From Thermogemmatispora tikiterensis (GTDB lineage Bacteria > Chloroflexota > Ktedonobacteria > Ktedonobacterales > Ktedonobacteraceae), in assembly GCF_003268475.1 (NCBI RefSeq), contig NZ_MCIF01000002.1:2963382-3027381 (forward strand): DNA of 64,000 nucleotides, written 5' to 3'. Shown here piece by piece: positions 36,065 through 44,972 of this stretch. A program made the position numbers and the translations under genes. How positions within the stretch are numbered: the first letter of the stretch is position 1; each line of letters begins with the position of its first letter. The notes under the pieces are model-generated. The model had not been told where the DNA came from. It saw nothing but the letters and a program-made list of their open reading frames with translations, and did no database searches.

Positions 36065-37879
36065 ATGCAAACAGAAGTTCTGGGCGAGCGATACCAGCTA
36101 TTGGACCCCATCGGTCGGGGGGGCATGGCAACCATCTACCGCGGGCGGGACCTGCGCATGGATCGCCCTGTGGCGATTAAGGTGCTACGCGAGGTCTACA
36201 GTACCGACCCGAAGTTTGTCACGCGCTTCCAGCGCGAGGCAAAGGCCGCCTCTGCTCTGCAGCACCCCAATATTGTGCAGGTGTACGACTACGGGCAGAG
36301 CGAGGGGAATTACTATATCGTTATGGAGCTGGTCGAGGGCACAGACCTGCGCCGCTACTTGCGCTCACGGGGTGTGCTGGATGTGGAGCGCGCGGTGATT
36401 ATCGCCCATGACGTCGCTCTCGGCCTCGGCGCCGCCCATCGCCGCGGGATCGTTCACCGTGATGTCAAGCCCCAGAATATTCTCGTCGGGCGCGATGGCT
36501 CGATTAAGCTGACCGATTTCGGTATCGCCAGCGTCTATAAGGATATCAATGCCGAGCGTCTCACCACAACGGGGATGACGCTCGGTACGGTGCAATATTA
36601 TGCACCAGAACAGGCCCAGGGCGAGATCGTTAGCCCAGCCGCCGATGTCTACGCGCTCGGAATCGTGATGTATGAAATGTTGACTGGGCGCACTCCTTTC
36701 GAGGGCGATACCCCGGTGGCTGTGGCCATGCAACACATCCAGGACCCACCGGTACCCCCCAGCCACTATAATCCAGCTATTCCTCCCGCTCTCGAAGAGA
36801 TTATTCTGCGCTGTCTGGAAAAGATCCCAGAGATGCGCTATCGCGATGGCAGCGCCCTGGCCCGCGCTCTGGAGGCCCTCGGAGAAACTGAGCTTGCAGA
36901 GCCTGCTGCCGATGTGGCAGCAGCGCCAACAGTGGTCACTTCACCTTACCGCCCTTCGCCCTCCGGCGTTGGGCACGGCCTGGTCAATGAGATCCCTGGC
37001 GCTGCTGCCGCTGCAGGCTACGATCAGCGTCCCCTCGCCGCTGGCGCCCTGGCGGCTTCTCCCTACGTTTCACCCGAGGCTCTCCCTGCTCCCGGGCCTG
37101 GACCCTATGGGGGCTTTGTTCAGTCAGGCACAACTCGTCCTTTCCAGCGTGATGCGATCGCCGGTGAGCGAGGTTCACGCTTAGCTGGTATTATTACTGC
37201 TCTTATCCTTATCGCCACTGTTCTGCTCCTCGGCTTCAGCATCTATCTGGCTTCTATTCTGGGATTTGTGCCTTTTCTGCACTTTTCTACTCAGGCGACC
37301 CCAGTCCCGCCAGAGGTGCCTGTTCCTTCGTTGATCGGCCTCACCTACCAGCAGGCACTGACCCGCGCGACCAATGCAGGCTTTGTACTGCAGGTGCATA
37401 ATGGCCTGACCTCGGGATACGTGGTTCGGCAGTCGCCGCAGCCTCCGGCCCTGGCCCCACGCGGTTCGACGATCCTGGTCGATCTGCAAGAGCGACCGAC
37501 AAAGGTCATTGTCCCCGATGGATTGGTGGGTAATACGCTGGCTGGAGCAGAACGCATTTTGCGCAGTCAGGGCATTCCCTTTACGGTGCAGTCCGACGGC
37601 GTTGATCCGACGAAGCCGGCCAACTATGTTGATCGTACTTCGCCCAAGAGTGGTGAGGAGCTGCCTAACGGCCAGAGCGTGATTCTCTACGTGGTGAACT
37701 TAAGCACTGGCTCGCCGACCACCGTCCCATCGCCAACGGCGACAGAGAAGCCCTCGCCGACCCCTACTCCATCGCCGTCTCCGACGCCGACGCCGTCGCC
37801 CTCACCAACGCCCTCACCAACGCCCTCGCCGACGGCCCACCCTCAGCCTTCGGCGACTCCCCCTTCTCTCTTACCCTAG
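36065..37879 (+). CDS. PASTA-domain Ser/Thr protein kinase (PknB-like)
   Basis: This 604-residue membrane kinase has a cytoplasmic catalytic domain (about residues 9-270) with GRGGMATIYRGRD, VAIKVL, HRDVKPQNILV, DFGIA and YYAPEQA. A Pro/Ala-rich linker precedes one transmembrane helix (GIITALILIATVLLLGFSIYLA). Outside are two PASTA modules (VPSLIGLTYQQALTRATNAG and VPDGLVGNTLAGAERILRSQ), which in this family sense muropeptides, and a Pro/Ser/Thr tail that may span the wall. It probably coordinates wall growth. GGAG sits 6 bases before the ATG. A terminator follows at 37981. It has no phosphatase neighbour. Confidence 0.93.
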   Translation: MQTEVLGERYQLLDPIGRGGMATIYRGRDLRMDRPVAIKVLREVYSTDPKFVTRFQREAKAASALQHPNIVQVYDYGQSEGNYYIVMELVEGTDLRRYLRSRGVLDVERAVIIAHDVALGLGAAHRRGIVHRDVKPQNILVGRDGSIKLTDFGIASVYKDINAERLTTTGMTLGTVQYYAPEQAQGEIVSPAADVYALGIVMYEMLTGRTPFEGDTPVAVAMQHIQDPPVPPSHYNPAIPPALEEIILRCLEKIPEMRYRDGSALARALEALGETELAEPAADVAAAPTVVTSPYRPSPSGVGHGLVNEIPGAAAAAGYDQRPLAAGALAASPYVSPEALPAPGPGPYGGFVQSGTTRPFQRDAIAGERGSRLAGIITALILIATVLLLGFSIYLASILGFVPFLHFSTQATPVPPEVPVPSLIGLTYQQALTRATNAGFVLQVHNGLTSGYVVRQSPQPPALAPRGSTILVDLQERPTKVIVPDGLVGNTLAGAERILRSQGIPFTVQSDGVDPTKPANYVDRTSPKSGEELPNGQSVILYVVNLSTGSPTTVPSPTATEKPSPTPTPSPSPTPTPSPSPTPSPTPSPTAHPQPSATPPSLLP

Positions 37880-37980
37880 AAGGGAGATAGGGCGCTGGCT
37901 GAGCCACTCGGACGGCGCTGAGAGGATACTACGCTCCATCGCTCAGCAATTCAAGAAGGGCAACCAGACGATCAACAACA

Positions 37981-38010
37981 GGGGACCCTCCAGATGGGGA
38001 GTCCCCTTTT
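37981..38010 (+). terminator. Intrinsic terminator after the kinase gene
   Basis: Arms GGGGAC (37981-37986) and GTCCCC (38001-38006), extended inward with one bulge, followed by four T. It is about 100 bases after the stop codon. Confidence 0.7.
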
Positions 38011-38216
38011 CACTTTGCTCCGCGCTACCAGCTGGCAACAGCGATCGCATGATCCTTCTTCCTTACTCTTCTTTCACTCAAGCATGACCTGACTGCATTG
38101 CTCGTTCTCTGAGAGGGCAGTGGCTGGACAACCGGGGCTGAGCGTAACGCCTCCAGGGGAAGCGATAGTTATTGTAGTTAAACAGCATTGAGAGCGAGTC
38201 AGGCCAATCCACCAGC

Positions 38217-39053
38217 TTAGCGGGAAGAGGGGGGAGAGGAGGAATGCAGGTAACGCTGATGGCGTTGCTGGAGATAGGCCACCAGCGCCATCACCCCTAC
38301 GAAGAGGAATGACCCACCATAGACGGCCAGTTCATGATCTTGGAGAAAGCTGATGGCTGGATCATTAATGATCAAGTGGGCCGCAACCCAGGCCAGGATA
38401 AAGCTGGCCACCAGTGTGAGGCCGGGTAACCGGCTAAGCACCTCAGCGATCAGCGCACTGCCTAAGAGCAGGAGCAGAATGCTGGTCAGAAGGCCAATAA
38501 TGAGGACCGGGAGCTGCCCCTGGGCAATAGCGCCGATGGCGATCACGTTATCCAGGCTCATGGTGACATCTGCCAGCACGATGGTGAGCATGGCCAGCAC
38601 AAAGCTGGTATTTTCTGGCGAGAGGTGACGCTCCAGCAGGCGATGCAGGTGGGAAGCCTTGTTCAGAACAGTAGCCGGCCCTCTGTTCAGCGGCTGAGTG
38701 ATGCGCGACGTCTCGCTGACCGGGATCGATCTGGCCGCGCTCGCGGGCTGCGGCTCTGCCTTTTCAGAGGCATGGCTGAAGAAGAGACGGGCCGCAATTG
38801 AGAGAACCACAAGACCGCCTATGGCCTGGAGATAGGGAATCTGTAAGAGCCAGGTAGCCAGAGCAGCGAAAGTCAGACGGAGGAAAATAGCCAGGCCCCC
38901 ACCGAGAGAGAGGGCCGCCCAGCGCCGTTGTCGTGGAATGCCTACAGTGGCCGCCCCAATGACCAGGGCGTTATCACCACTCAAAGCGAGATCGACTAGA
39001 ATAATACCGCCGACAGTGCTGAGAAACTGCAGCCAGGTCTGCGGCATCTCCAA
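38217..39053 (-). CDS. TerC/YjbE-family integral membrane protein
   Basis: A 278-residue protein with about seven hydrophobic segments. The two family signatures are DLALSGDNALVIGAA in the first helix and DVTMSLDNVIAIGAIA in the middle, each with the conserved acidic residue and Asn thought to bind a metal ion. A hydrophilic loop (about residues 98-140) separates the halves. YjbE and related TerC proteins export manganese or load it onto secreted enzymes; that role is from family knowledge. It is transcribed alone. I looked for a yybP-ykoY manganese riboswitch upstream and did not find its GGGGAGUAG core. Confidence 0.87.
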   Translation of the reverse strand: MEMPQTWLQFLSTVGGIILVDLALSGDNALVIGAATVGIPRQRRWAALSLGGGLAIFLRLTFAALATWLLQIPYLQAIGGLVVLSIAARLFFSHASEKAEPQPASAARSIPVSETSRITQPLNRGPATVLNKASHLHRLLERHLSPENTSFVLAMLTIVLADVTMSLDNVIAIGAIAQGQLPVLIIGLLTSILLLLLGSALIAEVLSRLPGLTLVASFILAWVAAHLIINDPAISFLQDHELAVYGGSFLFVGVMALVAYLQQRHQRYLHSSSPPSSR

Positions 39054-39442
39054 CCCCCTTCATGAAGATAGAGAAGTTCATTGCTGTCCTGCCCAGAGCC
39101 AGAGCCATCGGCAAGCCAGGTCAGAAGAGAGCGGAGCCACACAGCACCAAAGAGAGCGACGGTAATGGGGATCACGTCGCTCAGAGCCTCCGTTGTCTTT
39201 ACTGCTCGCTTGGGGGCCATGCCTGTGGGTAGCAAGCAGCCTGGCTGCCTCGCCTGGGCTATAAAGCTAGCCCTGCGGTAAGGAAGCGCATCTGAAACGC
39301 CTTGCTTTTCTTTACATAGTACCACGTGTAACGCAGTGCAGCAACACCACATGATAGAATGCAATGCGCACGGCCTTATGCTCGACGCCAGCCATGCGCG
39401 CGCCACGACAACGAGATGTAGGCAAAGGAGGACCACGCCACT
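39054..39442. other. 389-base region between divergent TerC and otsB genes
   Basis: A 75-codon minus-strand open frame from an ATG at 39220 runs to 38996 and overlaps the TerC start. It has a hydrophobic stretch (VIPITVALFGAVWLRSLLTW) and ordinary codon use, so a small membrane protein is possible, but it has no clear RBS. Nothing else was recognised. Confidence 0.3.
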
Positions 39443-40288
39443 ATGCTGACTGCCGTACTACGCCATGTCTTGCTGACCCGCCCTTGTGGATTGACTTTCG
39501 ACATCGACGGCACACTCAGCCCCATTGCTCCGACCCCTGAAGCCGCCAGGCTCTTTCCAGGCGTGGCATCTCTGTTGGAACGTCTGCGGCCCTACGCCAG
39601 GGTGGCGGTGGTCACGGGTAGAGGAATCACCAGCGCCGCGGCGCTGGTAGGGGTCGACGAGATCACGTACATCGGCAATCACGGCCTGGAGTGGGCGGAG
39701 GGCCTCCCTGAGCACCATCCGATCAGACTGCTTCCAGAGGCCGAAGCCTACCGCCTTCCAGCGCAGCGGCTGCTTGCGCTGGCGGAGCAGTACCTGACGC
39801 CAGCGCTCCCTTGCGCGCAGATTGAATACAAAAGTATCGGCGGGACCATCCATTACCGTCGCTGCCCCAATCCTGCCCAGGCCCGGCAGCAGATCCTGGA
39901 GCTGCTGAGGGAGCCAGCGCAGGAGAGCGGCCTCCTGCTCACGGAAGGGAAGATGGCCGTCGAACTGCGCGTACCTGGCCTGAATAAAGGCCAGGCTCTG
40001 CAGCGCTTCATCGAGCAGTATCAGCTGCGTAGTGCGCTCTTCGCGGGGGATGACACCACTGACCTGGATGGAGTAGAGACCCTGATTCGCCTGCGCCAAG
40101 AGGGGTCCTGTCCGGCAGCGGTGACGATCGCTGTGCGCCACGCCGATACCCCCCCTCGACTCCTGGAGCGGGCGGATCTCATCGTCGAGGGAGTGGCTGG
40201 CATGGCGGCCTTGCTAGAGGAAATGGTGACCTTCCTGGAGAGTGAGGCTGGGGCGTCCTCGCCAGGCTGGCAGGAAAAGCGTGCGTAG
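39443..40288 (+). CDS. otsB: Trehalose-6-phosphate phosphatase
   Basis: This 281-residue HAD-family enzyme dephosphorylates trehalose 6-phosphate, the last step of trehalose synthesis. HAD motif I is TFDIDGTLSPIAP with the nucleophile Asp, motif II is VVTGRG, and motif IV is FAGDDTTDLDGVE. IGNHGLEW is typical of OtsB. AAAGGAGG lies 11 bases before the ATG. It faces otsA (convergent), an unusual arrangement since the two are often one operon. The stop codon lies inside the inverted repeat 40265-40320. Trehalose fits heat or desiccation stress. Confidence 0.93.
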   Translation: MLTAVLRHVLLTRPCGLTFDIDGTLSPIAPTPEAARLFPGVASLLERLRPYARVAVVTGRGITSAAALVGVDEITYIGNHGLEWAEGLPEHHPIRLLPEAEAYRLPAQRLLALAEQYLTPALPCAQIEYKSIGGTIHYRRCPNPAQARQQILELLREPAQESGLLLTEGKMAVELRVPGLNKGQALQRFIEQYQLRSALFAGDDTTDLDGVETLIRLRQEGSCPAAVTIAVRHADTPPRLLERADLIVEGVAGMAALLEEMVTFLESEAGASSPGWQEKRA

Positions 40289-40320
40289 TGGATTACCTCC
40301 ACGCGCTTTTCTTGCCAGCC
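40265..40320. terminator. Bidirectional terminator-like inverted repeat between otsB and otsA
   Basis: Arms of about 19 bp (40265-40283 with 40302-40320, two mismatches). The last codons and TAG of otsB are inside the first arm and loop. Both strands carry a CTTTTC run in the stem rather than a T tail. Confidence 0.55.
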
Positions 40321-40347
40321 CGAAGACAGCGGCATCTAGCAGCAGGG

Positions 40348-41958
40348 TCATCCTGCTGAAAGAGACAACGGGCTGGGCGCAAGCTCGGGTTCACTCTCTG
40401 GCTCACTCTGCTCACGCTGCCGCTTCTCGTTCTCAGCGGCCAAACGCGCCAGGTCAAGTAGCTCGTTAATATCTTCAATCTGACGGGTGAGCCAGGTCTG
40501 CAGATTGTTCTGCTCCACGATCTGACGGGCCAGCTTGGCCCGCCGCTCACGCTCCTCGGGCGGAAGCGTCAGGGCAGTGTAGAGCGCCTCGGCGGTCTCT
40601 GCCACATCCAGAGGCGAAGTCGGAATGGCTGCTTTGCCAAGCTGCTGGAAGGCGCCAGCAGTGCGCGAGAGCACAAGCAAGCCGTTGCGCTTGTTGACAA
40701 CCGCTCCTTCCTTGGCTACCAGATTCATGCCGTCAATAATGGGGTTGACGAGCAGCACGTCGTAAAACTGCATGGCGGCCAATGCCCGCGTACGGTCGTT
40801 GTCGCAGAAGACCTCAATGGGCTTCCAGCTGGCATCCCCATAGCGGGCATTGATCTCTTCGACGAGCTTGAGCACCTCACTGTTGAGCCGCTTGTATTCG
40901 GGCAGTGATTGACGCGAAGGAACAAGGAAGGCCAGGAATTTTACCTTCCCCCGCAGTTCGGGATGCTCCTCCAGCATCTGGGCATAGGCCTGGAAGCCTC
41001 GAGGAATGTTCTTCGTCGGCTCGATACGGTCGACGCGCATGATCGTCTGTTCGCCTAGTAGGGGCAGGATCTTTTCGGCAGCCCTCCGCCCGGCCAGGCT
41101 CTGGACAATGCGCCGCTCCTCAGTCACCGAGATCGAGATCGGATACGCTCGCGCCAGCGTGCGGTGTCCCTGCCAGACAACGGTCCCTTCTTCAAAGTCG
41201 ACTTCGGCCCCTTCGAGAATGGTCCGCGCCCCTTCCAGGAAATTGCGCGCATCGCGCTCGGTCTGGAAGCCAACGATATCGTTGCCCACCAGGCCACGAT
41301 AAATCTCCTGCGTAATGTTGCTAGGCAGGAAGTGCCAGCAACGGCTGTCTGGCCAGGGAATGTGAATAAATTGCTGGGTGATGATGCTAGGGTGCCGCTC
41401 ACGAATCATAGCGGCCACCAGATAGAGGTGATAGTCATGCAGCATAACCACTGGCGTGGTCTCAGCCCGCTCGATCTCGGCATTCACCGCCTCGGCAATG
41501 GCCTGGTTAGCCACCCGATAGCCGTTCCTCCAGGCATCCTGCAGCCGCTGATAATTGAAGGAGTTACTGCTGGGATCATAGAGATAGTGCTGCAGGAACC
41601 AGAGGACGCGATTGCTAATGATGTCATAGTGCTTGCGGTAAGCCGTCTTGGGAATGACAACGTAGCGGAGCTGCATCTTGAGATTCGGCAGCGGCGAGGG
41701 AATACGCCCACACTCAGCTTCAGCGCCGCGCGCCGCCAGACGGTCCCCTTCTGTCATCGCCATTGCCACCCAGGTGACTTCCATGCGACTGGCCGCCTCG
41801 ATGAGAGCTGTGACGACTCCTCCCGCTCCTCGTCGAGATTTCAACACTTTATCTTGTGTAAGATAAAATTCAACGGGACCGCGGTTGGTCGCAATAATGA
41901 GGCGATGCGCATGGAGTGGCTCCGCTTGCGCAGGATGCAGCGTTTTATGCGCAGACAT
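40348..41958 (-). CDS. otsA: Trehalose-6-phosphate synthase (GT20)
   Basis: This 536-residue enzyme joins UDP-glucose or GDP-glucose to glucose 6-phosphate. IIATNRGPVEFYL and RRGAGGVVTAL form the N-terminal site. VMLHDYHLYLVAAMIRER, HIPWPDSRCWHFLP, VDRIEPTKNIPRGF (with the phosphate-binding Arg and Lys) and NPIIDGMNLVAKEG follow in family order. The ATG at 41958 has AAAGGA 8 bases upstream. The open frame extends 85 codons further up, but that part lacks family similarity and overlaps the promoter area. Convergent with otsB. The C-terminal Glu/Pro/Ser tail is not conserved. Confidence 0.93.
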   Translation of the reverse strand: MSAHKTLHPAQAEPLHAHRLIIATNRGPVEFYLTQDKVLKSRRGAGGVVTALIEAASRMEVTWVAMAMTEGDRLAARGAEAECGRIPSPLPNLKMQLRYVVIPKTAYRKHYDIISNRVLWFLQHYLYDPSSNSFNYQRLQDAWRNGYRVANQAIAEAVNAEIERAETTPVVMLHDYHLYLVAAMIRERHPSIITQQFIHIPWPDSRCWHFLPSNITQEIYRGLVGNDIVGFQTERDARNFLEGARTILEGAEVDFEEGTVVWQGHRTLARAYPISISVTEERRIVQSLAGRRAAEKILPLLGEQTIMRVDRIEPTKNIPRGFQAYAQMLEEHPELRGKVKFLAFLVPSRQSLPEYKRLNSEVLKLVEEINARYGDASWKPIEVFCDNDRTRALAAMQFYDVLLVNPIIDGMNLVAKEGAVVNKRNGLLVLSRTAGAFQQLGKAAIPTSPLDVAETAEALYTALTLPPEERERRAKLARQIVEQNNLQTWLTRQIEDINELLDLARLAAENEKRQREQSEPESEPELAPSPLSLSAG

Positions 41959-42346
41959 AGGTTGGTCCTTTCTAACAGGTTCTTCGCGCTTCGGCTGCGA
42001 CTTTCTGCTGCTCTTCATCTCTCTCGCTGTCTCACTTGTTTGTCCGCTCCCTCCTTGTTCGGGCCTGGTCGGTGTGCGTTTTTCGCCGCCTACCTTCCCG
42101 CAGAGGCACGAGAAGACAGAGGCGACGAGAGGGAACGCAGACCTTTCTCTGCCCTCTTTAGGTGACGCACGGTCAGATACCTCTGTTGGAGACACCCTTA
42201 TGTATAGTACCATAATTCGCAGAGGAAATGGGGCCTTCTCTCCCTGGAAACAGCCACTGGCAACAAGAGGGAACCCCTTCCTCCGTATTTTTCATGAGTC
42301 GGAACCAGACTTTGAATAGCTTGAAATTGTCAAGAGGGCTTCGCTT
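41959..42346. other. 388-base region between divergent otsA and rph
   Basis: A weak minus-strand promoter is possible for otsA: TTTCCT (42223-42228), a 16-base spacer, TATACA (42201-42206). I found no convincing promoter for rph and no gene. Confidence 0.35.
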
Positions 42347-43060
42347 ATGATACGCACAGACGGGCGTTCTCAGACTCAACTACGCCCCCTACGCCTGACA
42401 GTTGACTATCTAGACTATGCCGAGGGCTCGGTGATCATCGAGGCGGGACGAACACGGGTGCTATGCGCCGCCACCGTCGAGGAAAAGGTACCCCCTTTTC
42501 TAGAGGGCAGCGGACGCGGCTGGGTCACCGCCGAGTATAGCATGTTGCCCCGGGCAACGCTGACCCGCACACCACGTGAGCGTGAAGGACGCCTCAGCGG
42601 TCGCACCCAGGAGATTCAGCGGCTGATCGGTCGTTCGCTGCGGGCTGCCGTGGATCTGGAGGCCCTGGGAACGCGCACCCTGATTCTTGACTGCGACGTA
42701 CTGCAGGCCGACGGCGGAACGCGTACCGCCGCCATTACCGGCGCCTTTGTGGCTCTTTACCGGGCATGCAGCCGCCTAGTGGAGCGCGGTCTCCTGCCCG
42801 CTCACCCGGTGCGCACCGCGGTGGCCGCCGTTAGCGTGGGTGTCGTCGAGGGCGAGCCACTCCTCGATCTGTGCTATGAGGAGGATGCCCGGGCCGAGGT
42901 TGATTTCAATGTGGTCATGACGGCACACGGCGACTTCGTCGAGGTTCAAGGCACCGGCGAGGGCGGCGTCTTTAGTCGCACCCGCCTGGATGAATTGCTC
43001 TCTCTGGCACAAGAGGGGATCAGCCAGCTGCTGGCCTTCCAACAGCCGTATCTGCGCTAG
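42347..43060 (+). CDS. rph: Ribonuclease PH
   Basis: This 237-residue phosphorolytic 3'-5' exoribonuclease trims tRNA precursors using phosphate. Visible motifs: [54 protein letters not shown], the phosphate-binding [16 protein letters not shown] and [19 protein letters not shown], and [22 protein letters not shown] at the end. Length and order are standard. AGAGGG lies before the ATG. In many bacteria rph is followed by an ITPase gene; here it is not. The perfect palindrome at 43141 follows the stop by 80 bases. Confidence 0.95.
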   Translation: MIRTDGRSQTQLRPLRLTVDYLDYAEGSVIIEAGRTRVLCAATVEEKVPPFLEGSGRGWVTAEYSMLPRATLTRTPREREGRLSGRTQEIQRLIGRSLRAAVDLEALGTRTLILDCDVLQADGGTRTAAITGAFVALYRACSRLVERGLLPAHPVRTAVAAVSVGVVEGEPLLDLCYEEDARAEVDFNVVMTAHGDFVEVQGTGEGGVFSRTRLDELLSLAQEGISQLLAFQQPYLR

Positions 43061-43140
43061 CCTGGCCGCCACGGATTTTTTCCTGAAGACTGGCTCTTGT
43101 TCGCTCGTTCGCCCGCTCCTTGCCGTTTGAAACATCTGCT

Positions 43141-43160
43141 AGCGGTACTAAAGTACCGCT
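43141..43160. promoter_or_regulatory. Perfect 20-bp palindrome downstream of rph
   Basis: AGCGGTACT-AA-AGTACCGCT, 9-bp arms with a 2-base centre. The small centre favours a dimeric repressor site over an RNA hairpin. A TACAAT box at 43211-43216 lies 50 bases on, with only poorly spaced -35 candidates (TTGCCT at 43190, 15 bases). Confidence 0.5.
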
Positions 43161-43797
43161 CCGCCGACTCCACAAGGGAGCCTGCTTCCTTGCCTTGCTC
43201 GTGGCTCTGGTACAATAAAAATGGCAGTGATGTGGTGTGTCAGGATAGCCCAATATGCCCCTGTCCTGCTGGCAAAGCTTGCAGGCTGCAGGGGCTCATG
43301 TTAGAATCGTCCCGCGAATGGCCGAATGAGAGAGCTAGCTGCAGAAGGCCGCTCGTCTGCATGAGGTTCGCCGAAAGTCACACCGGAAGAAAGAAAACGA
43401 CAGCACAGAGCAGCAGGAACGGGGGCGAGCGAGAGATGGCCCCGCAGCTATATGCACAGCCAGGTGCAGGACGGCAACAGAACAGTCGGCAGGCGAGCCA
43501 GACGATGAGGAGTAGCTCGCTCGTCAGCCAGAGTAGCTGAGCCGCAGAGCGAAGGCTCATCCCTCCCCGACAAGGCCCACCTGACAGCTGAAGGGCAGAG
43601 GGTGACGACAGAAGGCGGAACGGTACAGCAGTGAAGCAGGCAGGGTCAGCCCCGCTCGCTAACGCCCGAAGAAAGCTGCGGCAGAAAGGCAAGACCTGGC
43701 CTGCAGGCAGTCGGGGCCTGCAATCTGGACGGCTCGTATGGTCTGACAGCGGGCTGTGAGCCGAGCGAAGGATAAGAGACAGCGGCATCGTAGTGTG
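43161..43797. other. Long non-coding stretch before the membrane protein-hisC operon
   Basis: About 640 bases without a credible gene. A hairpin pairs 43257-43263 with 43289-43295 and has an inner stem 43265-43269 with 43281-43285. The rest is purine-rich on the plus strand. If transcription starts after the TACAAT at 43211, the leader before the ATG at 43798 would be about 575 bases, or the region may hold an untranslated RNA. RNase P RNA and tmRNA signatures were sought and not found. Confidence 0.35.
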
Positions 43798-44955
43798 ATG
43801 TCAGAGGAGCGTATCTTGAAGAAGACAGAGCGTTCATGGTTCTGGCGTATCATCGATGTGATTAATCCTCTGCGCGATCCCAGCCTCACCGTGGCAGTTG
43901 TCCTGACCATTATTGAGGAGGCAGGGCAACATGATCCCTGGTACTGGATTGTGGTGGCCGGTCTGGTGAACTGGCTGGCGGTGCGCGGGCTGGTCTGGCT
44001 GCTGGTCAACTTTACCTTTGCCTGTACCTTTCTGGCGCGCCGCCTGTGGTGGGCTATTAAGCACCCGCGACTGGCCTGGCGCATCCTCGATGCAATCGGG
44101 CATGAGGAGATCGTGATCGGTGGTCTGCCTACCATTCCCGAGGGCATGCTGATGCCCGATGGCTCCTCGATCTTGAGCCTCAACCCCGCCTTCGGAGGGG
44201 TGACAGTAACGGGCGAGCTGGCTTCCCCACAAGGCCCTGTTCTGGGCCTGCCCGCAGGCCAAACAGGTCAGACAGGTCCCATGACTCAGATCGGTCAGGG
44301 GAGCGCGGATTTCTCAGGCCTGCCCGGCAACTCTGGCTTCTTCCCCGGCGTGCAACAGGCTCCCGCCTATTTCCAGAGCGGCTTCTATGGCCAGGCCGCC
44401 CCCTCCGCTGAGGGCTTCCCACAGAGCGGCTCGCAGTCCCACAGCGCCGAGGAGGAGCGCCTGCGCCAGCAATTGGAGTCTTGTATCCGCTTGATCGAGG
44501 ATTGGGTTCAGTTTACCGAGGAAAAATGGCGCACGGTCAGCGATAGCCAGCTTGGCTGGAAACCACTGCGTGGGCGCTGGTCAAGCTGGGACGACATTTT
44601 CCAGGATACCTTCGCCGCTCACACGTCTGATCCGCTGGCTCAGGCGGCCCAGGACGCCGGCGAGGCTAATGCTCGCCGCTTCGAAAGCGCTCGCGAAAAG
44701 GGCTCTGCCGCTTCCGCTGTTGCTTGCTTCCTGCGGGATATGATGACCTTGCGTCGCGGCATGGAGATGCTGCAGGCTACCGGTGGCCAGCTGCCGGAAA
44801 CTTCGGCAATGCAGCCCGTCGTTCCTCATACGTCCCTCCGCTCTTTCGGCACCAGCGGTCCTCTGCGCGGCAATACTGGTTCTGGCTCCCCTGTACGCAA
44901 TTCCTTAATCCGCCGTCCAGCCCAGATCTTCGTGGACGCTGATACTGAAAAGTAG
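43798..44955 (+). CDS. Membrane protein of unknown function
   Basis: A 385-residue protein from the ATG at 43798 (a GTG at 43756 is the alternative; neither has a strong RBS). Residues about 20-95 hold hydrophobic segments (LTVAVVLTIIEEAG, YWIVVAGLVNWLAVRGLVWLLVNFTFACTFLARRLWWAI). A Gly/Gln/Pro-rich linker follows (about 135-215), then a helical region (SAEEERLRQQLESCIRLIEDW) and a low-complexity C-terminus. I recognise no domain. It ends 17 bases before hisC, so the two are co-transcribed. Confidence 0.65.
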   Translation: MSEERILKKTERSWFWRIIDVINPLRDPSLTVAVVLTIIEEAGQHDPWYWIVVAGLVNWLAVRGLVWLLVNFTFACTFLARRLWWAIKHPRLAWRILDAIGHEEIVIGGLPTIPEGMLMPDGSSILSLNPAFGGVTVTGELASPQGPVLGLPAGQTGQTGPMTQIGQGSADFSGLPGNSGFFPGVQQAPAYFQSGFYGQAAPSAEGFPQSGSQSHSAEEERLRQQLESCIRLIEDWVQFTEEKWRTVSDSQLGWKPLRGRWSSWDDIFQDTFAAHTSDPLAQAAQDAGEANARRFESAREKGSAASAVACFLRDMMTLRRGMEMLQATGGQLPETSAMQPVVPHTSLRSFGTSGPLRGNTGSGSPVRNSLIRRPAQIFVDADTEK

Positions 44956-44972
44956 GATGGATATATAAGCCC

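Noticed and set aside
39054..39442. yybP-ykoY manganese riboswitch upstream of the TerC gene
   Set aside because: The conserved GGGGAGUAG core and the second metal loop are not present on the minus strand.
43378..43788. 136-codon minus-strand frame rich in Cys and Leu
   Set aside because: Composition is that of a random frame through purine-rich DNA; no RBS and overlaps the start of a better gene.
43161..43797. RNase P RNA or tmRNA
   Set aside because: The GAGGAAAGTCC and ACAGAAA core of RNase P and the tRNA-like ends of tmRNA are not found.
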